From contig CAYLXB010000059.1 in NCBI GenBank assembly GCA_964387495.1, forward strand, positions 1 to 21,676: a DNA stretch of 21,676 bases. Direction: 5' to 3'. The stretch comes from DSXF01 sp964387495. Its GTDB lineage: Bacteria > Chloroflexota > Anaerolineae > Anaerolineales > Villigracilaceae. Below, piece by piece: positions 10,491 to 18,308 of the stretch (positions are counted from its first letter, which is position 1; every line of letters starts with the position of its first letter). A program made the translations under genes and the position numbers. The notes under the pieces were generated by a model. That model did no database searches and was not told the origin of the DNA. It saw only the letters and a program-made list of their open reading frames with translations.

Positions 10491-11342
10491 ATGAAGACGG
10501 ATGCTTTCCGGGAGCAGGTTGTGATTGTTACGGGGGCATCAGCGGGGATCGGTAAAGCCCTGGCGCTGCAACTGGCGCGGCAGGGTGCCAGGGTGGCGAT
10601 TGCGGCACGGCGTACCGAACGGCTGGAACAGGTGGCGGCGGAGTGCCGCACGGCAGGGGCGGAGGTGCTGGCGGTGCCGACGGATGTCAGCGATGAAGCC
10701 CAGTGCAAAGCATTGGTGGAGAAAACGGTGGCGGCATTCGGCAGGCTGGATATGCTGATCAACAATGCCGGCCTGGCTGCCAGTGCGCTGTTCGATGAAT
10801 TCCCTGACTTGAGCCTTTTCCGGCATACCCTGGACGTCAACCTGTACGGGGCGGTGAACTGCACCTATTACGCGCTCTCCCACTTGAAGCAGAGCAAGGG
10901 GCGCATTGTGGCGATTTCCAGCATGGGCGGGAAATCAGCCATTCCATACAACACCCCCTACTGCGCCAGCAAATACGGCCTGCACGGATTTTATGATTCC
11001 CTGCGCATGGAACTACACCGGCAGGGGGTTAGCGTCACCGTGATCTGTCCCTGGTGGGTGGTGACCGAGTTTCATGCTGCGCAGTTGAACAAGGACGGGG
11101 AGCCGCGCGGGGCGGCGCGCGGCCGGGATCTGTATACGGATAAGATGATGAGCGCCGAACGCTGTGCGGAGATTACGCTGCAGGCGGCATACAAACGCCG
11201 GCGGGAGGTGCTGCTGGGCCCGGGGCTGCTGGCGGTGTGGCTTAAAACGCTGGCGCCCGGCTTCGTGGACTGGCTGGTGGTCAAGGTGGTACTGGAGCCT
11301 GCCGCCCGGCGCGCCCGTGCAAAGAAGGACGGCGCAAAATGA
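10491..11342 (+). CDS. Short-chain dehydrogenase/reductase (SDR)
   Basis: The 283-residue protein is a classical SDR. It has TGASAGIG at 14-21 (cofactor binding), NNAG at 91-94, Asn117, Ser143/144, and the catalytic pair Tyr157 and Lys161 in YCASK. The arginine-rich segment after beta2 (AARRTERLEQ) suggests NADP(H) preference. The C-terminal 60 residues include a hydrophobic helix and a basic end (RRARAKK), as in SDRs loosely associated with membranes. GAGGAGG lies just before ATG 10491; an in-frame ATG at 10431 lies inside the previous gene and is not used. Its stop overlaps the methyltransferase start by ATGA, so the two are translationally coupled. The substrate is unknown; lipids or long-chain alcohols are plausible. 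Confidence 0.9.
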   Translation: MKTDAFREQVVIVTGASAGIGKALALQLARQGARVAIAARRTERLEQVAAECRTAGAEVLAVPTDVSDEAQCKALVEKTVAAFGRLDMLINNAGLAASALFDEFPDLSLFRHTLDVNLYGAVNCTYYALSHLKQSKGRIVAISSMGGKSAIPYNTPYCASKYGLHGFYDSLRMELHRQGVSVTVICPWWVVTEFHAAQLNKDGEPRGAARGRDLYTDKMMSAERCAEITLQAAYKRRREVLLGPGLLAVWLKTLAPGFVDWLVVKVVLEPAARRARAKKDGAK

Positions 11343-11956
11343 CCAACTGGTGGAACCGATTCGTCTACCGGCTATGGGCGCCAATCTACGATGCCACGGT
11401 CGGGCATTTTTTCCTGCCGGGCAGGAAACGGGCCATCGAAGTCCTCAACATCCAGCCCGGCGAACGCGTTCTGCTGGTGGGGGTGGGCACCGGGGCTGAC
11501 CTGCCGCTGCTGCCCCAGGGCGTGCAAGCCACAGGGGTGGACATCAGCCCGGCCATGCTTGCCAGGGCGCTCCGGAAGCTGCCGCTGCTGGGGCGGGAGG
11601 TGAGGCTGTTGGAGGGCGACGCCCAGAGGCTGCTGGTGGATGAAGCCGGTTACGATGTCGTCATCTTCAACTTGATCCTGAGCGTGATTCCGGATGGGGC
11701 AGCCTGCCTGCGGGAAAACCTGCGCGCCCTCAAACCCGGAGGACGCGCAGTTGTCTTCGATAAATTCCTGCCGGATGCCGGCAGGTTGACCCTGGGGCGG
11801 CGGCTGTTCAACCTGGGCAGCACCCTCTTTGGCACCGATATCACCCGGCGTTTTGGCGACCTGGCGCCAGGGATCGGGATTGGGGTGATTCGGGATGAAC
11901 CTTCCCTGATGAACGGGACCTACCGGGTAATCCTGCTTGGGAAAAGCGCGGCCTGA
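11339..11956 (+). CDS. Class I SAM-dependent methyltransferase (UbiE/phospholipid MT-like)
   Basis: This 205-residue protein begins with NWWNRFVYRLWAPIYDAT, a lead-in common in UbiE/COQ5- and phospholipid N-methyltransferase-like enzymes. The SAM site is VGVGTG (47-52), followed by an acidic residue in GVDISPAML, a motif II region VVIFNLILSVI, and the loop LKPGGRAVVFDKFL. The stretch RLFNLGSTLFGTDITRRFGDL resembles the substrate region of enzymes acting on lipids or quinones. The acceptor is not identifiable. It overlaps the SDR by four bases (ATGA). It abuts the next gene tail-to-tail with no bases between stops (TGA 11954-11956, TCA 11957-11959, centred on GCCTGATCAGGC), which leaves no room for a conventional terminator. 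Confidence 0.87.
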   Translation: MTNWWNRFVYRLWAPIYDATVGHFFLPGRKRAIEVLNIQPGERVLLVGVGTGADLPLLPQGVQATGVDISPAMLARALRKLPLLGREVRLLEGDAQRLLVDEAGYDVVIFNLILSVIPDGAACLRENLRALKPGGRAVVFDKFLPDAGRLTLGRRLFNLGSTLFGTDITRRFGDLAPGIGIGVIRDEPSLMNGTYRVILLGKSAA

Positions 11957-12769
11957 TCAGGCCCGGACAAGCTGGACCAGGTAGTTATAGTCCCTGGCGA
12001 ACCAGGACTGGGAAACGGCAATGCGGTTGGCGGTCACATTCACGGTTTCACCGGCGATCTCGACGGTTTTCAGGGACAGCCCGGTGCCCTCCAGCAACAG
12101 CAGCAAGTCGGCCGGCGTATAACAACGCAGGGCTTGGGCGAGAGCGTTTTCAGGGTTGGCCGTGGGCTGCCATTCGTCCATCCAGCAGCCCTGAATGGGA
12201 TCATAATGGCAGCGTTCGAACATCTCGACCGAGCCGGGCACACCCGGCAGGGGGGCGAGGCGCCACTCCCGGCCGGAATCCCGGGCCGGGCCAGCGGGGT
12301 TGTAGATATCCAGGAGGGCACTGCCTTGCGGGGCGAGCCATTCATGGGCGATGCGCCGGAGCAGGCGGCGCTGGTCGCCATCCGAACCTATGCCGAAAAC
12401 TTGCCAGCAGGTGACGACATCAAAAGGCCCGGGGAGATCGACCGTGTAGAAATCGGCCTCCAGGAAGGTGAGCGCGCCTTTGCGCGGGGTTTTCAATAAC
12501 TCCCGGGCATAGGCGGCATCGGTGGGGTTGAGTTCGATGGCGACGACGGTATGACCGGCCTCCGCCAGGGCAGCCGCGGTGCGCCCCGGCCCTGCGCCGA
12601 GGTCAAGGATGCGTTTGGGGCCCTGCCCGCAGAGGCGCTCGATCGTGTCCAGCCTCTCCTTATGCGTCCCCGGCGCCTGAGGATCTTTTCCCCACCAGAT
12701 GCCGGCCTGGGTATAGAAATCCTTGACCCAGTCCCGGGAATAGTTTTCCTGCCGCAAGAGAGATTTCAT
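11957..12769 (-). CDS. Class I SAM-dependent methyltransferase
   Basis: The 270-residue protein has a helical N-terminus (YSRDWVKDFYTQAGIWWG), the SAM-binding motif ILDLGAGPG (54-62), the acidic residue in VVAIELNPTDA, and a motif II region DVVTCWQVFGIGSDGDQ. The middle section (MFERCHYDPIQGCWMDEWQP) and the Tyr-Thr-Pro-Ala-Asp-Leu motif late in the chain are typical of broad small-molecule methyltransferases of the methyltransf_25/31 type. The acceptor is unknown. GAGGTGA precedes the ATG by about five bases. It runs convergently to the preceding methyltransferase and is not closely related to it. It may share upstream transcription with the decayed peptidase locus, whose remnant stops 53 bases upstream. 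Confidence 0.87.
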   Translation of the reverse strand: MKSLLRQENYSRDWVKDFYTQAGIWWGKDPQAPGTHKERLDTIERLCGQGPKRILDLGAGPGRTAAALAEAGHTVVAIELNPTDAAYARELLKTPRKGALTFLEADFYTVDLPGPFDVVTCWQVFGIGSDGDQRRLLRRIAHEWLAPQGSALLDIYNPAGPARDSGREWRLAPLPGVPGSVEMFERCHYDPIQGCWMDEWQPTANPENALAQALRCYTPADLLLLLEGTGLSLKTVEIAGETVNVTANRIAVSQSWFARDYNYLVQLVRA

Positions 12770-12822
12770 TCATCACCTCGATGATCCTTGTAATTATCGA
12801 ATTTCCGTAGGTCAATTATAGG

Positions 12823-13675
12823 TCAGTTCCTTGTACCAGAAGTCCTGACCAACAGGCCATCCACGGCGGGCAGGATCACGCCCAGGAGCAGGGCTTCGAT
12901 CCCGGCCAGGATGTTCAGGCTCTTCATGCCGTCGGCCATGACCACGCCGGGCAGGAATACCAGGAGCAGCACGAGGAGCACCGCAGCGGCGATGGCCAGC
13001 GGGAGCGACCAGGCTTCGGGGTAGTGGACAAGACCCAGGGGAGGCACAGAGAAGAATGTCTCCGGTTCCCCCCAGGGGTCCGTGAGGTCGCGGCTCCGAG
13101 TTCGCGGACGATCGAGACAGTCTGGTCCCCCATTTGCTGGACGCTATGCGGGCGGATGATGCCGGGCACATCCTGGGCGGTGTGCTTTTCCTTGAAGGGA
13201 GTGCTGTTGTAATGGCCGCCCCCGCTGAAGGAGGTCCAGGCGCCGTCGGTGTAGGAATCGGCAAGGGTGCCTACCAGCCAGCCATTCCTGGGACCAACTT
13301 CATTGGTCGAGATTGGCCCGGCGACGGCGGTGTCGAGGCTGATGGCGACGCGCACCTCGCTCATCCAGGGGTGCTCACGCACGAAGGCCTTGGTGCCGGT
13401 GAAGGCGTCGGGTTCTTCCTCACCGTCGTCGAACAGGGCGATGATATCGCTGCGCGGCGCAGGGCCGACAGCCCGGTCAACGCGCCAAGCTTCAGGCCCT
13501 GGCCTACGGTCACTGCCCCACTCAGGCGGCGGTACAGCCAGACGGTGAAGATGGCACTGCCCCAGAAGGCGGCAAAACGCAGAATGTTGATGAGGCCAAT
13601 GAACGGCAGGTTGGAAAGCAGCGTGGTCAGTACGGCGCCGCACGCAGCCGCGAGCCACAGATTCTTTTTATCCAT
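12823..13675 (-). pseudogene. Composite pseudogene: membrane-protein N-terminus joined to a frameshifted M28 peptidase remnant
   Basis: The start (MDKKNLWLAAACGAVLTT, from 13675) encodes about 70 residues of a small membrane protein with two hydrophobic segments, ending near KLGALTGL. At about 13455-13480 the meaningful frame changes to an M28 aminopeptidase-like section: DIIALFDDGEEE, EVRVAISLDTAVAGPIST, NGWLVGTLADSYTD and KEKHTAQDVP. These include the DGEE, LD and late His metal-site elements, but the N-terminal HxD half of the zinc site is missing. A second shift near 13090-13100 moves to the frame carrying TDPWGEPETFFSVPPLGLVH and two hydrophobic helices, ending at the TGA at 12823. One deletion plus at least one single-base indel explains the pattern. 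The first ATG overlaps the receiver gene by 8 bases. Sequencing error could explain the second shift, but not the missing N-terminus. Confidence 0.72.
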
Positions 13676-14087
13676 GATTTTCTCTTTTTTTCTGGTAGGC
13701 CGGGTTGGAAAACCCGTTGAGTGAGAGGATAGTATTCAGCAGGGTCTCGTAACTGGCGCCCTTGGTGACAAAGCCGTCCGCTCCAGCCTCGCGGGCAGAC
13801 TGCACTTCTTCCGGACCGGCATGGAGGCTGAGAATGACCACCCGCACGGCAGGCAGAAGGGTTTTGATCTGCCGGGTGGCTTCGAAGCCATCCAGGATGG
13901 GCATCTCCAGGTCCATCAGAACCACATCCGGCTGGAGTTCCCGGGCCAGTTGAACGGCTTCACTGCCGTTGCTGGCTTCGCCGATTACTTTGAGGCTGAT
14001 TCTCCTGGCAGCCAGATCGAGCAGGGTGGCCAGCCCCTGGCGCACCTGCGGCATGTCGTCCACGATCAAAACTCGAATATCTTCCAT
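13668..14087 (-). CDS. Stand-alone response-regulator receiver protein
   Basis: The 139-residue product (from ATG 14087) is a complete REC domain: acidic pair in VLIVDDMPQ, phospho-acceptor Asp in DVVLMDLEMP, the conserved Ser in VVILSLHAGP, and the Lys in GFVTKGAS. The sequence is closest in style to receivers of NarL/FixJ regulators, but no LuxR-type HTH follows; the chain ends about 20 residues after the domain. It may act by protein contact or phosphotransfer, or it may be a truncated regulator. I prefer MEDIRVLIVDD as the start, since the upstream MFWYPVC extension is unlike receiver N-termini. No clear Shine-Dalgarno sequence is seen. No histidine kinase lies nearby. It overlaps the decayed gene downstream by 8 bases. 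Confidence 0.85.
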   Translation of the reverse strand: MEDIRVLIVDDMPQVRQGLATLLDLAARRISLKVIGEASNGSEAVQLARELQPDVVLMDLEMPILDGFEATRQIKTLLPAVRVVILSLHAGPEEVQSAREAGADGFVTKGASYETLLNTILSLNGFSNPAYQKKRENHG

Positions 14088-14479
14088 GCAGACAGGATAC
14101 CAAAACAAGGCCCCGGCCGCATCGGGCGGGGGGCGGAATTTGCTCTAGGTACAAGGGCGGATTTCAGGAGTAGGTCTGGAGGCGCAGGGCCGGCGGGAAA
14201 ACGACCGCGGCACGGCTGAGACGAACGTAACGCGAAATGATGACATTTGTAATTGATTCGAGGCCGGATTTGTTATACCGTTATTTTAACCTTGGCGTTG
14301 TGCCCTGCGGATCGAGAGGCAAGCCGATAAGCAAACACTGCCCGGCAAACGATCTGGAAAAATGCGTTGACTGCCAATCTGTTTGTGCGAGTTGGCAGTT
14401 ACTATTTTCTATGCTGGGATACCTTATATTCCAGCCGTGCTCCAACCGATAGGAAAGCATTCACTTTGCGAGGTGATGC
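14088..14479. promoter_or_regulatory. Divergent intergenic region upstream of the Mo-hydroxylase operon
   Basis: No credible gene is seen in these 390 bases. The right half is AT-richer than the surroundings, as expected of a promoter. It holds a hairpin ACTGCCAA (14370-14377) with TTGGCAGT (14392-14399), which could be an operator, and a possible -10 box TATATT at 14425-14430 with no good -35. Expression of the 14480 operon most likely starts in this region. Confidence 0.4.
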
Positions 14480-15373
14480 ATGACAATGAATACTCACCCA
14501 GCACTCCCTGAATTCGAGTATGTTCGACCAGGGAACCTGGTCGAAGCCAGCGAATTTCTATCCCGCAATCCTGATACAGCGCGTCCGTTCCTGGGTGGAA
14601 CGGACGTGTTCGTCCGCATGCGGGATGGGGTGATAAAGCCCAAGTTCCTGGTTGACCTTAAGAACCTGGATGGGATGCAGGAACTGCGCTTTGACCCCCA
14701 GGCGGGCCTGACGATCGGTGCGGCAGTCAACATGAATCAAGTCATTGCCTCCCCACTGGTTCAGGCATATTACCCCCTTCTGGCGGAAGCCTGCCGCTCG
14801 GTGGCCAGTTACCAACTCCGGACGCGGGCGACAATTGTCGGGAATATCTGTAATGCTTCCCCGGCAGGGGATACGATTGGGGCCAGCCTTGTTTTGGGGG
14901 GCGTTTTGCACATTCAGGGAACTGCCGGAACGCGGCGGCAGCCACTGGCGGGATTCTTCCTCGGCCCCGGCAAGACCATCCTGAAGCCCGGCGATATCGT
15001 GACCGCGATCCAATTCCCAATTCCTCCGGCGGGTTGTGCAGGCAGGTATATAAAACTGGGGCGCAACCAGTTGAGTGATCTGTCCATCATCGGGGTGACA
15101 GCCTTTGGCTATAAGGACCAGGCCTGCCCCTCCGGATACCGCTTCCGCCTGGCCCTGGCTTCGGTTGCGCCGGTGCCTCTTGTCCCGACCGAAGTGGAGG
15201 CGTACCTGGCGAACAACGCCATCGCACCGGAAACCATCCAGGCTGCAGCCAGGATGGCAGCGGAGGCCTGCTCACCGATCGATGATGTACGCAGCGGAGC
15301 GCGCTATCGCAGGCAGATGATCAAGAACACAACTGCCAGGGCCCTGACCGAGGTTTGGAAACACCTGGGCTGA
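14480..15373 (+). CDS. Molybdenum hydroxylase FAD-binding (medium) subunit
   Basis: This 297-residue CoxM/XdhB-type subunit carries electrons from the 2Fe-2S protein via FAD to an acceptor. It shows the family opening FEYVRPGNLVEASEFL, the first FAD loop FLGGTD (37-42), and the second loop ATIVGNICNASPAGD (about 118-131). The second loop deviates from the usual T-I-G-G-N by having Val in place of the first Gly. The C-terminal domain (GRYIKLGRN, LALASVAPVP, IDDVRSGARYRRQM) is also typical. GAGGTGA at 14470-14476 suits ATG 14486 slightly better than ATG 14480, a two-residue difference. It is the first gene of an operon; the 2Fe-2S gene begins 23 bases after its stop. Confidence 0.92.
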   Translation: MTMNTHPALPEFEYVRPGNLVEASEFLSRNPDTARPFLGGTDVFVRMRDGVIKPKFLVDLKNLDGMQELRFDPQAGLTIGAAVNMNQVIASPLVQAYYPLLAEACRSVASYQLRTRATIVGNICNASPAGDTIGASLVLGGVLHIQGTAGTRRQPLAGFFLGPGKTILKPGDIVTAIQFPIPPAGCAGRYIKLGRNQLSDLSIIGVTAFGYKDQACPSGYRFRLALASVAPVPLVPTEVEAYLANNAIAPETIQAAARMAAEACSPIDDVRSGARYRRQMIKNTTARALTEVWKHLG

Positions 15374-15396
15374 GGCAGATACCCTGTGGAGGAACC

Positions 15397-15876
15397 ATGT
15401 CATTCCATCAGATAAATGTCACCGTAAATAATAGCGTGGAACAAATGGTCGTTCCGTCGAACATGACGCTCATGCAGATGCTGCGCGAGAGCCTGGCGCT
15501 GACCGGGACGAAGAACGGCTGTTCGGCCGGTGAGTGCGGCGCCTGTACGGTCCTGTTGAATGGTGAGCCGGTCAACAGCTGCATGGTGCTGGCGGTCGAA
15601 TGTGACGGCGCGCAGATCGTTACGATGGAGGGTCTGGCAGGCGAGAAGCACCTCGACCCGATCCAGGAGGCAATCATTCAGGCTGGCGGGGTCCAATGTG
15701 GATTCTGTACACCCGGCATCCTGATCTCGGCGCGCGCTTTGCTGAACCGCAATCCCGATCCGACTGATGATGAGATACGGGAGGCCCTGGTTGGGAATCT
15801 GTGCCGGTGTACCGGTTATGTCCGGATCATCCAGAGTGTAAAAGAGGCTGCCAGGATGCAGGCGATGCAAGCCTGA
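15397..15876 (+). CDS. Molybdenum hydroxylase 2Fe-2S (small) subunit
   Basis: The 159-residue protein is a full-length CoxS/XdhC-type iron-sulfur subunit. The N-terminal plant-ferredoxin-like cluster is held by Cys42, Cys47, Cys50 and Cys62 (NGCSAGECGACTVLLNG). The C-terminal four-helix cluster is held by Cys101, Cys104, Cys136 and Cys138 (QCGFCTPG and LCRCTGY). All eight ligands are present. GGAGG lies at 15388-15392, so the start is ATG 15397 and not the in-frame ATG 15355 inside the previous gene. It passes electrons from the Mo centre to the FAD subunit. The large subunit follows after 63 bases. Confidence 0.95.
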   Translation: MSFHQINVTVNNSVEQMVVPSNMTLMQMLRESLALTGTKNGCSAGECGACTVLLNGEPVNSCMVLAVECDGAQIVTMEGLAGEKHLDPIQEAIIQAGGVQCGFCTPGILISARALLNRNPDPTDDEIREALVGNLCRCTGYVRIIQSVKEAARMQAMQA

Positions 15877-15939
15877 CCCCTGACTTGTGCATCCCCGTTG
15901 ACAATCTTTCACCTTGTCATACCCATAAGGAGATAACTT

Positions 15940-18303
15940 ATGGCCGAGCCAAAAATTCGAAACACATCCAGCCCGGTGGGCGAGAACAAACCTCGCATCG
16001 ACGCGCATGAAAAGGTGACCGGTGCGGCTGTCTTTGCCGATGATATCCAGTTCGGAAAATCCCTGCTCCATGCGCGCATCAAGCGCAGCCCCCACCCCCA
16101 CGCGCTCATCAAAAGAATCGATGTTACGAAAGCGCTTGCCATGCCTGGAGTGAAGGCAGTTGTCACGGGTGAAGACTTTCCGGGTTACATCGGTTTATAT
16201 TTGCAGGACCGTTATATTTTCTGCCGCGACCGGGTGCGCTATATCGGGGATCCTGTTGCCGGCGTGGCAGCCACCAGCGAAGATATTGCAGAAAAGGCTT
16301 TGGATCTGATCGAAGTGGAATATGAAGCGCTGGCGCCGGTCTTCGACCCGGAGTTCGGAGCCTGTGCCGACGCCCCTCTGCTACATCCTGACCTGGGCAA
16401 ATATGTGGTGGCGAACTTCATTTTCCCCAAGACGGGGACAAATATCTCAAACCATTTCAGAATTCGCAAAGGTGATGTAGAGGGTGCCTGGAAGAAGTGC
16501 GGGGCGGTGGTCGAGCGCAAATATAAAATTCCTCACATCCAACATGTCCCCATCGAGCCGCATGTGGCCATTGCGAAAGTGGATGAGGCAGGAGAGATCA
16601 CTCTGTGGGGCAGTTCACAATCGCCTTTTGCCCAGCGGAATCTCATCTCGCAGTCCATGGGCATCTCTCCAAGCAAAATGCGTGTCATTGCGCCCTTCGT
16701 TGGAGGTGGATTCGGCTGCAAGGCGGGTGTCAGCATGGAATCCCTCGCAGTGGCGATTGCCACTAAAGTGAAAGGTCACCCGGTAAAATTGCGTCTGACC
16801 CGCGAAGAGGAATTTTTCACCGCTTTTGTCCGCCAGGGGCTGGTGGCATATTTCAAGATGGGTTGCGACGAAAAGGGCCGCCTTCTCGCGATGGAAAATC
16901 AATTCTATTGGGATGGTGGAGCCTATACGGAANNNNNNNNNNGGGTCAATATTACACGGGCTTCAGGGTACAGCAGCAGCGGTCCTTACGAGGTTCCCAA
17001 TATCAAGACCGACAGTTACTGCGTTTATACCAACCATCCCGTGGGCGGGCCGATGCGAGGTTTTGGAATGCCAGAAATGCATGCCGGCTTGGAACAGTGC
17101 ATTGATGAACTGGCCCTTAAAATCGGCATGGATGCCGTGGAGTTTCGCAAACTCAATTGCCTGAAAACAGGCAGTGTCCTGGTGACCGGCAGCAAGATGC
17201 ACGCCACCGGCCTGTTGCAGTGCATCGAGAAAACCGCGGATGCCATTGGATGGGAAAAAAAATCTCCTGCCAGCGCACCCAACAAGCGGCGGGGAAAGGG
17301 GCTGGCTCTGATGTGGAAGGCTCCTGCCATGCCGCCCAATGCCGGTTCAAGCGCCTGGGTCGAATTGGTCGAAGATGGAACGCTCAACGTGGGAGTCGGC
17401 GGGCAGGAACTCGGCCAGGGTGTGTTCACTGTGGCTGCACAGATGGCCGCGGCTGCCCTCGGTGTTCCCTATGAAGCGGTGCGAATCGCAACCCCGGTCG
17501 ATACACGTTACAGCCCCTACGAATGGCAAACGGTCGCCAGCCGTCTCACTTGGAGCATGGGCAATGCCATTGTCAATGCTGCCAGGGACGCGCGCCACCA
17601 GATTCTGGATATCGTCGCGGAGGCCTGGGGCGAAACGCCAGATGATCTGGACATTACCAATGGCGTTGTGATTTCCTATAAAAGCGAGAAGGAAATCCCT
17701 CTCAAAAACCTGGTGATCTATGGTTTGCCCAAACCCGGCGACCAGGGATGGCGCGGCGGACCGATCGTTGGACGCGGTAATTTCATGCCAGGTTATGTTA
17801 CCGGGCTGGATCCCGAAACCGGGCAGGGCGAACGTGCAGTCGTACACTACACCACCGGCGCACAGGCCGTAGAGTTGGAAGTAGACCTGGATACCGGGCG
17901 CATCGAGATCCTCAAAGGCGTCTCCACATTCGACGTTGGGAAAGCCATCAATCCCGAAATGGTGAGAGCACAAATGGAAGGGGGATTTGTGCAGGGGATG
18001 AGTTCGGCGCTCTTCGAGAGCCTGAAACTGAAAGACGGTGTGGTTCAAAACCCCAGTTTCGTGGATTACCGGATCGCCACCTCCTCAGATGTGCCTCGAG
18101 AATTACAGGCCTTCATCGTCGAAGTTCCACAGGATGATGGTCCCTGGGGAGCGCGCGGCATCGGGGAACATTCCATGGTGCCAACGATACCTGCAATTGC
18201 GAATGCCATCCAGGATGCAATCGGCATCCGTTTCGAAGGGCCGCCCTTCACGGCTGAAAAAATCTACCTGGCTATGCTGGAGGCCGGGGTCATCAAGGAA
18301 TGA
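15940..18303 (+). CDS. Molybdenum hydroxylase molybdopterin-binding (large) subunit, xanthine dehydrogenase family
   Basis: The product of about 787 residues has the N-terminal a/b hammerhead (RIDAHEKVTGAAVFADDIQ) and the molybdopterin-binding sections GGGFGCKAG (about 255-263), GGPMRGFGMPE (about 370-380) and GVGGQELGQGVF. The catalytic glutamate is expected at about Glu743 in GARGIGEHSMVP. The CO dehydrogenase active loop (AYXCSFR) is not present, so this is a hydroxylase of the xanthine/nicotinate/aldehyde type, not a CODH. The substrate cannot be assigned. GGAGA precedes the ATG. Ten N at 16933-16942 sit inside the gene after GAYTE. Its stop overlaps a potential ATG of the next gene (ATGA). 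Downstream FdrA, YlbE and cyclase genes suggest an N-heterocycle or cyclic-amide substrate. Confidence 0.93.
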   Translation: MAEPKIRNTSSPVGENKPRIDAHEKVTGAAVFADDIQFGKSLLHARIKRSPHPHALIKRIDVTKALAMPGVKAVVTGEDFPGYIGLYLQDRYIFCRDRVRYIGDPVAGVAATSEDIAEKALDLIEVEYEALAPVFDPEFGACADAPLLHPDLGKYVVANFIFPKTGTNISNHFRIRKGDVEGAWKKCGAVVERKYKIPHIQHVPIEPHVAIAKVDEAGEITLWGSSQSPFAQRNLISQSMGISPSKMRVIAPFVGGGFGCKAGVSMESLAVAIATKVKGHPVKLRLTREEEFFTAFVRQGLVAYFKMGCDEKGRLLAMENQFYWDGGAYTEXXXXVNITRASGYSSSGPYEVPNIKTDSYCVYTNHPVGGPMRGFGMPEMHAGLEQCIDELALKIGMDAVEFRKLNCLKTGSVLVTGSKMHATGLLQCIEKTADAIGWEKKSPASAPNKRRGKGLALMWKAPAMPPNAGSSAWVELVEDGTLNVGVGGQELGQGVFTVAAQMAAAALGVPYEAVRIATPVDTRYSPYEWQTVASRLTWSMGNAIVNAARDARHQILDIVAEAWGETPDDLDITNGVVISYKSEKEIPLKNLVIYGLPKPGDQGWRGGPIVGRGNFMPGYVTGLDPETGQGERAVVHYTTGAQAVELEVDLDTGRIEILKGVSTFDVGKAINPEMVRAQMEGGFVQGMSSALFESLKLKDGVVQNPSFVDYRIATSSDVPRELQAFIVEVPQDDGPWGARGIGEHSMVPTIPAIANAIQDAIGIRFEGPPFTAEKIYLAMLEAGVIKE
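16933..16942. other. Assembly gap (10 N) inside the Mo-hydroxylase large subunit
   Basis: The run of N lies between GAYTE and VNITRASGYSSSGPYE. The reading frame stays open across it at this length. Homologues, as I recall, often read D/E-Y-G-V-N here. Four bases (TATG) would then restore E-Y-G-V-N exactly, so the ten N are probably an arbitrary scaffold spacer. Confidence 0.9.
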
Positions 18304-18308
18304 TTGTC

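Noticed and set aside
14237..14452. A 71-codon Cys-containing frame upstream of the Mo-hydroxylase operon
   Set aside because: It has no ribosome binding site, no spaced cysteine motif typical of a zinc ribbon, and it lies over the likely promoter region and a hairpin.
15940..18303. Aerobic carbon monoxide dehydrogenase (coxMSL) for the three-subunit enzyme
   Set aside because: The CODH active-site loop AYXCSFR is missing; the equivalent region reads GGPMRGFGMPE, as in other xanthine dehydrogenase family hydroxylases.
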